From Plectonema cf. radiosum LEGE 06105 (GTDB lineage Bacteria; Cyanobacteriota; Cyanobacteriia; Cyanobacteriales; Nostocaceae): a stretch of DNA of 64,000 bases. The notes below the pieces were generated by a model. That model ran no database searches. It saw nothing but the letters and a program-made list of their open reading frames with translations, and was not told the origin of the DNA. The DNA is taken from positions 23,209 to 87,208 of the forward strand of contig NZ_JADEWL010000016.1 in the NCBI RefSeq assembly GCF_015207665.1, read 5' to 3'. Both the position numbers and the translations under genes were made by a program. Shown here in pieces: positions 1 through 9,524 of this stretch. Position 1 is the stretch's first letter. Every line of letters begins with the position of its first letter.

Positions 1-1944
1 ACAGTAGCGATATTCATCCCAGGTCGTTCTATTTTAATCGATGGTTGGTTGGGTTTGCGACGCAATGCACCCAATATGAACACTTTAGTGGCATTAGGAA
101 CTCTAAGTGCATATATTGCCAGCGTAGTCGCCTTACTATTTCCTCAACTGGGTTGGGAATGTTTCTTCGACGAACCAGTAATGATATTAGGGTTTATTCT
201 TTTGGGACGTACTTTAGAAAAACAAGCTAGAAATCGCGCTTCTGCTGCATTCCAAGAATTACTTTCACTCAAACCCTCAGTTGCTCGATTAATAGCCAAA
301 GACAATGGCGATAATAATCATCAAACCAGGGAAATCATCGAAATTCCCGCAGAACAAGTCCGAATTGGTGAATGGTTACAAGTGCTTCCAGGAGACAAAA
401 TTGCCGTTGATGGTGAAATAGTCGAAGGGAAAACAGCTATTGATCAATCCATGCTCACCGGAGAATCAGCACCAGTCCCCAAAGCAGTGGGAGACAAAGT
501 AAGCGCGGGAACCATCAACCAGTCGGGAACCATTGTTGTTCAGACAACTCGTACCGGAGACGATACAACCGTAGCCCAAATCGTTAGTTTGGTAGAAACA
601 GCACAAATTCGTAAAGCACCCGTACAAAGATTAGCCGATACTGTAGCCGGTTACTTTACCTACGGTGTTTTAAGTACTGCATTACTAACATTTATATTTT
701 GGTACTTTATCGGCACTCACATTTGGCACGATATCGCCGCATCAGTGCTTACCCCCTCACATTCAATCCACAGTTATATTCATACCTCAACCCCAATCCA
801 TTATTCCCCAATATTAATTAGTTTAAAATTGGCGATCGCGGTAATGGTAGTTGCTTGTCCTTGTGCTTTAGGACTTGCTACACCTACAGCAATTTTAGTC
901 GGAACAGGTATCGGTGCGGAACGAGGTTTATTAATTAAAGGTGGCGATGTTTTAGAAAAGGTTCATCAATTAAAGACCATAGTTTTTGATAAAACTGGTA
1001 CCCTAACTACTGGAAATCCTACCGTCACCGACTGCATTCCCATCGACGAGCAAAGTACTGCTGATTGCATAATTAAGTTAGCTTCCGCTGTAGAAAGCGG
1101 TAGCCAACATCCTTTAGCAAAGGCAATTTTAGATAAAGCAAAAAAGCAAGAATTATCCATCCCCCCAGCGACAGATTTTCATACAGAACCGGGATTTGGC
1201 GTATCTGCTGTAGTCGAAGGCAGCACTGTACTATTAGGTAGTTGGGAATGGCTGAACTTGAACGGGATTGAAATTAACGAAACCATCCAAAAGCAAATTC
1301 AAACCTTAGCCAAAACTGGTAAAACAGTAATTGGTGTCGCAACTGGGGGTAAAATTGCTGGATTGATTGCCGTTCAAGATACCTTAAGAGCAGATGCCCT
1401 TTCGACAGTAGAGCAACTTCGTTCTCAGGGATTGCGAGTCATCTTACTCAGCGGTGATACTCAAGAAGCCGCCTTAGCTACAGCCCTCGCATTAGGATTA
1501 GACCCTAATGATACTATCGCAGGTATTCCTCCCGCAAAAAAAGCAGCAGTCATTGAATCACTGCAAAATTCTCATCCTCAATCCCTTGTGGCAATGGTTG
1601 GAGATGGAATCAACGATGCACCAGCTTTATCAACAGCTGATGTCGGTATTTCCTTACATTCCGGAACCGATGTCGCAATGGAAACTGCCCAAATCGTATT
1701 AATGCGAGATAAATTGCAAGATGTTGTCGAAGCGATCGCCCTTAGTCGAGCTACCTTCAACAAAATTCGTCAAAATTTATTCTGGGCATTTGCATACAAT
1801 ATATTAGGAATTCCTTTGGCTGCTGGTGTATTGTTACCGAGCCTCGGCTTTATTCTTAATCCCGGAGGTGCTGCGGCTTTAATGGCTTTTAGCTCCGTTA
1901 GTGTAGTTACGAACTCCCTTCTGTTAAGAAGATTTGCTTTATAA
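1..1944 (+). CDS. Copper-translocating P1B-type ATPase, 5' truncated by the window edge
   Basis: Membrane pump that moves copper using ATP. The reading frame is open from base 1, so the true start lies outside; about 647 residues are visible of a family usually 750-800. Missing are the N-terminal metal-binding domain and the first membrane helices. Seen in order: the actuator-domain TGES motif (near base 460), the metal-binding CPC in a membrane helix (near 855), the phosphorylation motif DKTGT (near 990), the P1B-specific HP in SQHPLAKA (near 1110) and GDGINDAP (near 1600). CPC plus HP indicates a Cu(I)-type pump. Cyanobacteria carry two such pumps, CtaA and PacS, and I cannot tell which this is. 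Confidence 0.95.
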   Translation, partial: TVAIFIPGRSILIDGWLGLRRNAPNMNTLVALGTLSAYIASVVALLFPQLGWECFFDEPVMILGFILLGRTLEKQARNRASAAFQELLSLKPSVARLIAKDNGDNNHQTREIIEIPAEQVRIGEWLQVLPGDKIAVDGEIVEGKTAIDQSMLTGESAPVPKAVGDKVSAGTINQSGTIVVQTTRTGDDTTVAQIVSLVETAQIRKAPVQRLADTVAGYFTYGVLSTALLTFIFWYFIGTHIWHDIAASVLTPSHSIHSYIHTSTPIHYSPILISLKLAIAVMVVACPCALGLATPTAILVGTGIGAERGLLIKGGDVLEKVHQLKTIVFDKTGTLTTGNPTVTDCIPIDEQSTADCIIKLASAVESGSQHPLAKAILDKAKKQELSIPPATDFHTEPGFGVSAVVEGSTVLLGSWEWLNLNGIEINETIQKQIQTLAKTGKTVIGVATGGKIAGLIAVQDTLRADALSTVEQLRSQGLRVILLSGDTQEAALATALALGLDPNDTIAGIPPAKKAAVIESLQNSHPQSLVAMVGDGINDAPALSTADVGISLHSGTDVAMETAQIVLMRDKLQDVVEAIALSRATFNKIRQNLFWAFAYNILGIPLAAGVLLPSLGFILNPGGAAALMAFSSVSVVTNSLLLRRFAL

Positions 1945-2272
1945 TTTCTAAAATCCTCCTTTAGAGATATTCTTTATGAACAAAATATCTGTTTGACTCA
2001 TCTCAGGTTAAACTAGGTCAGTAGTATTGTGTGACGTTTCTCACATTAATCAATGGTTAAATCAGTGAACAGTCAACAGTTAAGCTAAAAGGCATCTAAA
2101 TCATATATTAAGGCTGGCTCTCAACTGATAACTGATACCTGATAACTGAAATTGAAACGTTTCTTCGAGCTGAATCAATCTTCCAGAGTAAAACATTACC
2201 GTTCTACTTTTGCAATCAAAATCAAGATTGGAGATAGATAGCAGCTGTTAACCACTAAGTAATGGTTCGATA
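1945..2272. other. Intergenic spacer with degenerate short repeats
   Basis: 328 bases between the copper ATPase and the FHA gene. It holds degenerate repeat words (gataactga, acagtcaacagt) around 2070-2150 that resemble the heptamer arrays elsewhere in the window. No ORF or RNA gene is supported. The promoter of the FHA gene should lie in its right half but cannot be fixed by eye. Confidence 0.5.
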
Positions 2273-2791
2273 ATGGCAATAAACAAACAATACCGAATCT
2301 TGATTGCTGACAGTTCAACCGATTGTAGCAACGATAAATCTATGGCAGTACAATCGAATGAAACTCATATCTTGATTATAGAAGACGACCAGGGACGTAA
2401 AGAATTTACCTTAGAAAGTCCCCTTTATTCTATTGGTAGAGATCGTGATTGCGATATTCACTTAGTATCGCAATTCGTCTCCCGTCGTCACGCAACTTTA
2501 GTGAAATTACCAAGAGAAGATGATAATGAGAAGCGATACTATTACCGGATTGTAGATGGTGACATCAAAGGTAAGGCAAGTTCTAACGGTTTGATGATTA
2601 ACGGACGCAGCAAAGTACCCGCTCACGACCTAAAAAATGAAGATGAAGTGGTATTTGGTCCCCAAGTACGTGCTATCTATTATTTACTTCAACGGGATGC
2701 AACTCAAACTGGGCAAATGGATGCCAGTGAATATGATATTACGTTAATAAACCCCAGTATGACCGAAGATGCGGAAGATACTGAGGATTAG
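2273..2791 (+). CDS. FHA-domain protein
   Basis: 172-residue soluble protein with one forkhead-associated domain (about residues 33-135), a module that binds phosphothreonine peptides. Seen: GRDRDCDIHL (residues 56-64), SRRHA (70-74) and NGLMING (105-111), the conserved loops that contact phosphopeptide. The first 24 residues lie outside the domain, so the internal ATG at 2342 is an alternative start. The C-terminus is acidic. It is monocistronic and convergent with the next gene across a long hairpin. By family it is likely an adaptor in Ser/Thr kinase signalling, but no kinase gene lies nearby, so partners are unknown. Confidence 0.85.
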   Translation: MAINKQYRILIADSSTDCSNDKSMAVQSNETHILIIEDDQGRKEFTLESPLYSIGRDRDCDIHLVSQFVSRRHATLVKLPREDDNEKRYYYRIVDGDIKGKASSNGLMINGRSKVPAHDLKNEDEVVFGPQVRAIYYLLQRDATQTGQMDASEYDITLINPSMTEDAEDTED

Positions 2792-2813
2792 AAACTTATA
2801 CAGAGATATAGAT

Positions 2814-2880
2814 GCCAAAATTTGAGGACACTGCTGCAATCAGGTTGACCGACGTTGTAGCAACTGTCCAAAATTTTGGC
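2814..2880. terminator. Long hairpin between convergent genes, probable bidirectional terminator
   Basis: Left arm 2814-2830 and right arm 2865-2880 are near-perfect complements (GCCAAAATTT opposite AAATTTTGGC). An inner pair GCTGCAA / TTGTAGC extends the stem, so most of the 67 bases are paired. It sits just after the FHA stop and just before the stop of the opposite-strand gene, the expected place for a shared terminator. Confidence 0.6.
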
Positions 2881-2907
2881 GCTTACCGATAGTGAATCAA
2901 CACATCC

Positions 2908-3255
2908 TCAAGTAGCAAAAGTCTCAACTAAATTCCAGTAACGGGAATCTTCAATAACTTGTTTCATATATTCAAACACTTGTCGGCAATGATTTTCAAC
3001 TTGGAGTGGTAATTCTTCATTTTTAAAAACTAAACTCATCTTGGTTTCTGTTTGAGTAGCCGTACTTTTATCGATAAGTACTTCTATCGTCACAAATTTT
3101 GAAAAAGGAACGCTACCAGGTATCTCCCGTGCCAGAATATAATCGGATGTATAGTACTGCACATCCAAATTACATTGTTGTAGAAGTTCCACAACTAGCG
3201 GTTGGAGATGGTCTATGGGAAGAGAAACAATATATGAACAGGTATAGCGAGCCAT
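2908..3255 (-). CDS. Conserved cyanobacterial hypothetical protein, 115 aa
   Basis: I do not recognise a named domain. The protein is soluble, with no signal peptide or membrane segment, and mixes predicted beta strands (SYIVSLPID, FVTIEVLID) with a C-terminal helix. The compact fold and length suggest a small alpha/beta protein of the polyketide-cyclase or SRPBCC size class, but that is only a guess. It starts at a clear ATG and is convergent with the FHA gene. Confidence 0.7.
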   Translation of the reverse strand: MARYTCSYIVSLPIDHLQPLVVELLQQCNLDVQYYTSDYILAREIPGSVPFSKFVTIEVLIDKSTATQTETKMSLVFKNEELPLQVENHCRQVFEYMKQVIEDSRYWNLVETFAT

Positions 3256-3513
3256 ACTAGCCCCAAGCCTTATACTTATAACACTCCGTCCATCCTATAA
3301 TACCTAGCCCTATAAAAGCTAAACAATTACAGATTGATTAAGGAATAAAACACTGATTAAAAGGGCAATATTACGAATATTCCAGTCAGGGTAAAGGATG
3401 TAGAATTTGTAACAACAAGATTTTTTTGTTTTGACCGGCGTAATATTTTTCTTAGTCCTGTGGGTTACAGGTTCTCAAACCGAGTAAAATAGTGTTTTGG
3501 TGCAGGTAAACAT

Positions 3514-4434
3514 ATGAAAGTCGCAATTACTGGAGCAACAGGATTTGTTGGCAGTCGTTTGGTAGAACGATTGCTTGATCAGGATATAAAAGTACTGGTT
3601 TTAACTCGCGATACCAACCGCGCTCAAAAACTTTTCCCTTTTAGTGCTTATCCCAATGTCGAAATTGCCGCTTATACACCAAATACATCTGGTTCCTGGC
3701 AAAATCAAATAGCTAGTTGTGAAGGTATAGTAAATCTTGCAGGCTCACCTATTAGCGAAGGACGTTGGACGAGCGATCGCAAACAGTCGATTCTTAACAG
3801 TCGTAAGTTAACTACCCAAAAAATTGTTGAAGCTATAGCGAATAGTACGACTAAACCAAAGGTATTAGTAAATGCCTCTGCTGTAGGTTACTATGGTACC
3901 AGTGAAAATGCCACATTTGATGAAAATAGTACAAGCGGCAGCGATTTTCTCGCTCAAGTTTGTCAGGATTGGGAAGCAGAAGCCCAGAAAGTTACCGATA
4001 GTGGCGTGCGACTGGTAATTTTAAGATTTGGTATTGTACTGGGAATGGGTGGTGCGCTTGGTAAAATGATTACCCCATTTAAACTGTTTGCGGGAGGCCC
4101 TATCGGTAGCGGCGAGCAATGGTTCTCGTGGATTCACATAGATGACATAGTAAATTTAATACTACAGTCTTTGACTGACTCAGAAATGTCTGGTGTATAT
4201 AATGCCACTGCTCCCCATCCCGTCCGCATGGCAGAATTATCTACAACTATGGGGGAAGTGATGAATCGTCCTTCTTGGTTACCCGTTCCAGAATTTGCAA
4301 TCGAAGCCATGTTAGGTGATGGTGCGGTGGTAGTATTGGAAGGTCAAAAAGTTTTACCTCAACGCACTTTGCAAAGCGGTTTTAAATACGAATATCCCGA
4401 CTTAAAGCCAGCTTTAGAAGAAATTCTCAAATAA
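3514..4434 (+). CDS. TIGR01777-type NAD(P)-dependent epimerase (SulA/YfcH-like)
   Basis: 306-residue extended short-chain dehydrogenase of the TIGR01777 family, full length. Seen: N-terminal nucleotide-binding GATGFVG (residues 7-13), LAGSPI after the fourth strand, and the GYYG tyrosine region in NASAVGYYG. The C-terminal DUF1731-like segment (MNRPSWLPVPEF) is typical of the family. Members include E. coli YfcH and the plastid protein GC1/SulA that affects chloroplast division; the substrate is unknown. ATG at 3514 with a GCAGG stretch upstream. A heptamer array follows the stop within a few bases. Confidence 0.9.
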   Translation: MKVAITGATGFVGSRLVERLLDQDIKVLVLTRDTNRAQKLFPFSAYPNVEIAAYTPNTSGSWQNQIASCEGIVNLAGSPISEGRWTSDRKQSILNSRKLTTQKIVEAIANSTTKPKVLVNASAVGYYGTSENATFDENSTSGSDFLAQVCQDWEAEAQKVTDSGVRLVILRFGIVLGMGGALGKMITPFKLFAGGPIGSGEQWFSWIHIDDIVNLILQSLTDSEMSGVYNATAPHPVRMAELSTTMGEVMNRPSWLPVPEFAIEAMLGDGAVVVLEGQKVLPQRTLQSGFKYEYPDLKPALEEILK

Positions 4435-4437
4435 GCG

Positions 4438-4464
4438 AGTAGGGAGTAGGGAGTAGGGGTAGGG
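4438..4464. repeat. Short tandem heptamer array
   Basis: Units of the type GAGTAGG repeat about three and a half times directly after the stop of the epimerase gene. It is the first of the many short tandem repeats in this window. Confidence 0.7.
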
Positions 4465-4628
4465 AATCTTGTAAATACCTAAAAATTTGGAAGCGAATAT
4501 ATTTTGCTAACGCTACAGGAAAGTTACTATTCATCACTAGAGAGCGAGACGCTCCCACTACAAATATAAGAATCCAGTTTGAGCAGTATATAGTAGAGAA
4601 AACTTCAGTTATAGCGGTAGCCACAATT

Positions 4629-4690
4629 GTTAGGACATTTCTCTGTTAAGAGTACCCTGTTGCTTTAGGAGCAAAATATAATGTCCTAAC
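4629..4690. repeat. Inverted repeat with perfect 11-base arms
   Basis: GTTAGGACATT (4629-4639) and its exact complement AATGTCCTAAC (4680-4690) enclose 40 bases. It lies in the spacer between the epimerase and the small membrane protein. Small palindromic element or stem-loop RNA; identity unknown. Confidence 0.55.
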
Positions 4691-4734
4691 CAATATGACC
4701 ATTGCCATAAAACAAAAATAAGTAAAACTCCCTA

Positions 4735-4986
4735 TTACTCCCCACTTCCGATTGCTAATTTGCGAGAAATCCAACTGATTATACCGCTGAGAATCGCACC
4801 AGCCATTAAAATACCAATTGCTGGAGTAAACAGGGGTTCCCACAACTTGTACCATAAATCCAAACCAAGAGGTACTCCAGTACTTCTACCGATTACCGCT
4901 ACAGCGAACCAACCAAAGCTAATTAAAACTAGAAAAACATCAGCTACTAAAACGATGTTAAGTAAATTTAATAATTTATCTTTCAT
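4735..4986 (-). CDS. Small two-helix membrane protein, hypothetical
   Basis: 83 residues if translation begins at ATG 4986 (MKDKLLNLL); an upstream extension to 5082 is open but looks non-coding. Two hydrophobic segments are visible: one near residues 8-31 (NIVLVADVFLVLISFGWFAVAVIG) and one near 54-72 ending in ISWISR. No known domain. It resembles the short hydrophobic hypothetical proteins common in cyanobacteria. No operon partner. Confidence 0.55.
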   Translation of the reverse strand: MKDKLLNLLNIVLVADVFLVLISFGWFAVAVIGRSTGVPLGLDLWYKLWEPLFTPAIGILMAGAILSGIISWISRKLAIGSGE

Positions 4987-5117
4987 ATGTTTAATTGGAA
5001 ATAAGGAATTGCAAAAGAAAACTTTCTCCACCCAATCTACAATCAGAAGTCGAGTTTTGAGAAGAATTGTGTTGCGTGACAAATACAGCGGTTTTCACTT
5101 GGGTGTAATACAAATTT

Positions 5118-5176
5118 ACCTCACCCCGCCCAAAGCCTCCCCTCTCCAAGGCATCGGAGAGGGGAAGGGGTGAGGT
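5118..5176. repeat. REP-like nested palindrome
   Basis: ACCTCACCCC (5118-5127) pairs with GGGGTGAGGT (5167-5176), and CCCCTCTCC (5139-5147) pairs with GGAGAGGGG (5156-5164). This gives a GC-rich stable hairpin in an AT-rich context. It lies between two minus-strand genes and is a dispersed-repeat type common in cyanobacteria. Confidence 0.7.
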
Positions 5177-5314
5177 TTTAGTGTATTGGACTCAACTGAA
5201 ATTTGCTATATTTCATATAAAAACCCGACTTCTCACCCCGCGACTATTTTTGATCAATAAAAAATTAGAAAAAATCTGTGGATTAAACACCACAGATCAA
5301 AGCTAATCTTGATT

Positions 5315-5743
5315 TTAATTCGATTGCTCGAATAGCCAGTTTTTCATTTTCGCCAAACTTTTCCAGCCAGGCTTTCTGGTTAAACCGTCTTCAATACTAC
5401 TTTTGATTTCATCGTACCATTCCTGGTTAACCAAAATTAGCTGTGAAGCCACCTCTACATGGTCTCGTAAACCTTTTTGACCAGTTTCCAGCATAGCTAT
5501 AGCCAGATTAACTCTTGCTTGGGGGTCTTGGGGATTTAACTTTACAGCCTTTTGAGCCGCTTTATAAGCAAGCTTTGGTTTATCTGTCAGCATATAAAGC
5601 CAAGATAAACAAGTCCACGCAGCACTATTTTGAGGTGCGCGATCGCAAACTTCTTTAAAAACGGCAATCAACTCGGCTGGGTCAGTTCCAGCTTTATAAC
5701 TTTCTAAACCTGTATCAAACAGGGATTCAACTGTTTGAGTCAT
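5315..5743 (-). CDS. TPR-repeat protein
   Basis: 142-residue soluble protein. Residues about 15-95 read as two to three tetratricopeptide repeats, for example the helix pair NSAAWTCLSWLYMLTDKPKLAY followed by AQKAVKLNPQDPQARVNLAIAM. The consensus W, L, A and P positions are present. TPRs form protein-protein scaffolds. It is next to the IscA/SufA-type gene on the same strand with a 90-base gap, so co-transcription is possible but unproven. Confidence 0.85.
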   Translation of the reverse strand: MTQTVESLFDTGLESYKAGTDPAELIAVFKEVCDRAPQNSAAWTCLSWLYMLTDKPKLAYKAAQKAVKLNPQDPQARVNLAIAMLETGQKGLRDHVEVASQLILVNQEWYDEIKSSIEDGLTRKPGWKSLAKMKNWLFEQSN

Positions 5744-5833
5744 AGTAAAACAATTATCACTGCTATTGTCCGAAGTCCTTTGTCATTAAATAACTTTTTC
5801 CCATAAAAGACAAAGAACTGGGGAAAATAGATT

Positions 5834-6190
5834 TTAAACACCAAATGATTTACCACAACCACAAGTAGCGTTAGCGTTGGGATTAGTAAACTGGAAACCT
5901 CCACCAATCAAAGAATCGCTATAATCAAGCATCAAGCCATAAAGATATAATAAACTCTTGCGATCGCAAACAATTTTAAATCCATCGTAATCAAAGATGT
6001 CGTCGTGGTCTCCAATTTTACTGGGGTCTTCAAAATCCATTGTGTAAGACATTCCAGAACAGCCACCTTGACGTACTCCTACCCGTAAGCAGAGGTCTTT
6101 TCCTTGTTTTTCTTGTAATAATTTAACTTGTCGGAGTGCGGTTTGGCTCAGTTGAATTCCCCGCTGTTTAGACTCAGTTGCTTGTGTCAT
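5834..6190 (-). CDS. Iron-sulfur cluster assembly protein, IscA/SufA type
   Basis: A-type carrier that accepts Fe-S clusters or iron during assembly and passes them to apo-proteins. 118 residues from ATG 6190; a TTG at 6208 would add six residues but is a poorer start. The three conserved cysteines are visible: one in GGCSGMSY and two in the C-terminal CGCGKSFGV. The HesB-like core is complete. It stands alone, with no suf operon nearby, as is common for these genes in cyanobacteria. I cannot separate IscA from SufA by eye. Confidence 0.93.
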   Translation of the reverse strand: MTQATESKQRGIQLSQTALRQVKLLQEKQGKDLCLRVGVRQGGCSGMSYTMDFEDPSKIGDHDDIFDYDGFKIVCDRKSLLYLYGLMLDYSDSLIGGGFQFTNPNANATCGCGKSFGV

Positions 6191-6633
6191 TTTTTGTTTA
6201 GACTCCAATAATATGGTTTAACTATCACGGGTGCAGCTAATTATGGGAATTATAGAAGGTTCCATAGTTGGTTATTGGTTCCCATTTTGGTTGTTGTATT
6301 CATTTTAGCGATATTGATCGAGTGAATGAAAGTTTTAATTTTAATTAAAAAAAGTTTAAAACTACCGCAATAGATTGATTTCCATGGTTTTAGTTGGGAA
6401 ATCCAGATTCAGCATAAGTCCATCTAATTGCAGCATAGCGAATATTTTTATCCTAAAATTGAAAAACTCGTCGTTCCATTGATAAAAAAGTTATTTGCTC
6501 CCGTTCCACTTATAAAGGTAAGGTGTTCAAGCTTTTTAATAGAGGAAAAAGGATAATCAGAAATAAGAATCCAATCGTCCTTCTCCTCAAAAATAAAATT
6601 TGTACGGAATGCTAAAAAAAATAAACCTACTCT
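6191..6633. other. Divergent intergenic region
   Basis: About 440 bases between two divergently transcribed genes, so it must hold both promoters. It is AT-rich, and a purine/pyrimidine-skewed section at 6450-6600 leaves an opposite-strand frame open. That frame has no recognisable protein features, and I see no RNA gene. Confidence 0.5.
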
Positions 6634-8265
6634 ATGACAAGCTTTAGTCGCTCTACCATCCGTCGTTTGAAGAAAATACCCCAAACTCATTCTGTATGGG
6701 AAGGCGATCGCCGTCCATTTTCATCATCCATGAGGGGGGAAGATTCATCACAAGCAAACGAATGCATTATTTGGGTTGACGCTCAAGAGGGAATTGTCCG
6801 GGGGATGGACGTTGTAAATTATCAAGCAGGTCCCGAAGCGATTGTTCGTACTTTGATGCGAGCCATAGAAAGTCCCCATAGTCCAGCCAAACCAGCCAGA
6901 CCTCAGCGAATTGTAGTCCAAGACAGAGAAATTCAATTTTATTTACGAGGGGTATTGCAAGATATAGATATTGTCATCGACCGCTTACCGGAATTACCGT
7001 TAATTGATGAACTATTTCGCGGGTTTTCAGAAGTTATTGATCATCAAATCCCCGATTTACCTCCACAATATGCGGACTTACTCATAAATAAAGCTTTTGC
7101 AATTTGGAAATTAGCACCTTGGGAATTTTTAGAAGAACAGCAAATTGTATCGATAGAAATTAATCAGTGGGATATCGGCACTCTCCACGCTTCAGTAATG
7201 GGAATGCTAGGTATGGAGTATGGAGTTTTACTTTATCGTTCAGAAGAATCTCTGAAATATTTTCGTGCCACCGTTTTAAAAGAAGACTCTTCCCAAGAGT
7301 ATTTAGAAGAAGCTTTTCTCAAACAAGATTGCTTGTTTCTCACATTTGAACACGCTTCACAAACTGATGAAAGGGAAGATATGTTTATGGATTTAGCAGA
7401 TTTTCCCTTATCGGAAATTAATCCCGCTTTTGGTAACATTCATCCTTTAGAAGGAGTGCGGTCTATTTTATATGAAGAAGAAGCCAAAGTTGCCTTGGTT
7501 GCTTTAGAAGCTTTGTATCGTTTTATTCGAGACCAACGTAGCAGCTTAAGTAATGGTTTGTTTCCGTTGTTGAGCCATCGCTATCGCATCTCTTTACCAG
7601 AAAATGCCGAATTGACTAAATCAATATCAGTTACTGTTGCGACTCAAACACAGTTAACAAATGAATTGGAACAAATGTCAAATTTCGAGGATGATGATGA
7701 GCAAACTATAGTACCGAACGCACCAAGCTTAAGGTCACTACGAGATGATTTAATCCCGCAAAATTCTTTTCTCAGCTTGGGTGTAATTTCGTGGGAAATG
7801 TTGACAAATCTACAGGATGCTTCTAAGTATTATCAAGTCGGTGAAGTTATACAAGCTGGTGATGGCTTACCAGTTATTTTAATTCAAACATCCCGTCCCA
7901 AGGCAAAAACTGTTATTGAATGTATCGAAAACCATGGTGGACTCAAGGCAATTTGCTTTAATCCTGGTACAGATCCTTTTAGTGGTAGACATTATGACCT
8001 TGGTTTATTACAAACTCAAAACAAAGACCTGTTTCTTTTCGGTGAATTTGAAGATGATGACCCATCTCATGTAGAAGCCAGACGAAAGTGGAATCAGCGC
8101 TGTAAAAATACTCAAGGATATTGCGGTTTGATTATTGCTAAGGGATTAACCGGAGCTTCTCGCGGCAATCCTCAACTACCAGATATGATGGCTTTATTTG
8201 AAGCGCGTTATTTATTACCCAAAGAATTAGGTATTGGTACTTTTAAATTAATGCCTCAATTATAA
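6634..8265 (+). CDS. Large conserved cyanobacterial protein (resembles DUF6930 family)
   Basis: 543 residues, soluble, without signal peptide or membrane helices. The opening (SxRSTIRRLKKxPQTHSVWEGDRRP) and overall length match a conserved cyanobacterial family that I recall as DUF6930-containing; function unknown. The C-terminal half contains SRPKAKTVIECI and CFNPGTDPFSGRHYDLGLLQT, which look like an alpha/beta domain. ATG at 6634 keeps the conserved basic N-terminus; a second ATG at 6730 is possible. Single gene facing a long empty stretch. Confidence 0.8.
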   Translation: MTSFSRSTIRRLKKIPQTHSVWEGDRRPFSSSMRGEDSSQANECIIWVDAQEGIVRGMDVVNYQAGPEAIVRTLMRAIESPHSPAKPARPQRIVVQDREIQFYLRGVLQDIDIVIDRLPELPLIDELFRGFSEVIDHQIPDLPPQYADLLINKAFAIWKLAPWEFLEEQQIVSIEINQWDIGTLHASVMGMLGMEYGVLLYRSEESLKYFRATVLKEDSSQEYLEEAFLKQDCLFLTFEHASQTDEREDMFMDLADFPLSEINPAFGNIHPLEGVRSILYEEEAKVALVALEALYRFIRDQRSSLSNGLFPLLSHRYRISLPENAELTKSISVTVATQTQLTNELEQMSNFEDDDEQTIVPNAPSLRSLRDDLIPQNSFLSLGVISWEMLTNLQDASKYYQVGEVIQAGDGLPVILIQTSRPKAKTVIECIENHGGLKAICFNPGTDPFSGRHYDLGLLQTQNKDLFLFGEFEDDDPSHVEARRKWNQRCKNTQGYCGLIIAKGLTGASRGNPQLPDMMALFEARYLLPKELGIGTFKLMPQL

Positions 8266-9524
8266 TTCGGGATATTTATTAACTGATATCTTGCACAGAG
8301 CCGCATAATTAACTACATAATCAAAAATAAAAATCAAAATATTACTAACATAAAAATGTAATATTTTTAGTCCATTTTAATCGACTTCTGCTATCAGACT
8401 GGGACTTACAGTTCCAGGTGGCTAAGAAATAAGTCAAACAATTAGTAATTATTTTAACGATAGGTTTCTATGGTGCAAAATGTCAATTAATCAACAATTG
8501 ATAAATAAAGGTTTAAGACCTCTCGTTTTCAAGATAAAAAAAGCAATATTTTGCCGTGTTGGGGTCAATCGAATCGCCTTTTTGAGAGAGGATTCAATAA
8601 TGGATAATTGATAATTAAAACATTCATTGTTAATGATTAACTGGTAATTTTATATTGTCAATTGTCAATTATTGAATGGTATCTATCTCAACCAGTAATT
8701 TTTATTAAACTTAATTTCTATAAATAACTCTATTTTTGAAATATTAATACTTTTTGATAAATATCAAGATTTTACATAATTAATGTAATTAATTCATAAA
8801 GCTAAAAATTAGTGAAAGCTTTTTTATTTTAATAAAGATTAAGTAAAGAAAAAATGATTTAAAAAAAAATAGATATACAATCTAGTAATCGGTATATTGA
8901 CTGTTTTATAGAAAATATTTTGATGAAAATCTCATTTATTATATGTCCAAGTATTTAGTGAATAATTCAAACTCATATAAAAAGCCAGTAAATCGCGGCA
9001 CTATTGAATCTTTAAAATTGCAATTGACCATTTGTATATACTGTTGCAATAAGCTTACACCGCAGCAGTTAAACTTGATTGCCATTCTGTAGCTTTGATG
9101 TCCGAACCGCATCTATTCCCAATCAAGGCATATGTGTTCTGTTGAAATATTTGGTAACAGTAATTGTGATATGTAATTAAAACCTTATGAAGCAAGAAAA
9201 AACTGGAAATCGTTATTAGTTTAACAGTAAAACTCTCAACTAAATTTATAGAATCTATTTCTATCCTACTTGATATGTAAATTTTGTTGAGTTTACTTTA
9301 AGAACTGCAAAAAATGTACCATGCTCCACCGTCACCAAACTAATTCATAAATGATGATATCGATATCTCTCTGCCTTAATGAATGATACGAGGAAACTAA
9401 ACTTTACTTTTTGTATTAATACTAATCCTTGTTTACTTTTGGCAACTCTGATACGATTGTCGCTCTCATTATTTATTTTTTGATTACCTCGATGATGTCA
9501 ATATACAGCAGATAACATCACAAA
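8266..9524. other. Gene-poor AT-rich stretch
   Basis: 1.26 kb with no ORF of note on either strand. It contains degenerate repeat words (ttgtcaattgtcaatta near 8655-8675; gataattgataatta near 8605), poly-A/T runs at 8830-8870 and a modest inverted pair near 9078-9125 (TTGATTGCC against CAATCAAGGCA). I recognise no RNA family. It could hold a long 5' leader or an sRNA, but nothing supports a specific call. Confidence 0.5.

Noticed and set aside
966..1763. Opposite-strand and other-frame ORFs within the copper ATPase
   Set aside because: They are shadows of the real coding frame with no start context or domain content.
6448..6690. 80-codon minus-strand frame upstream of the large cyanobacterial gene
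   Set aside because: It overlaps the start of a better-supported gene, lacks any domain and covers the divergent promoter region.
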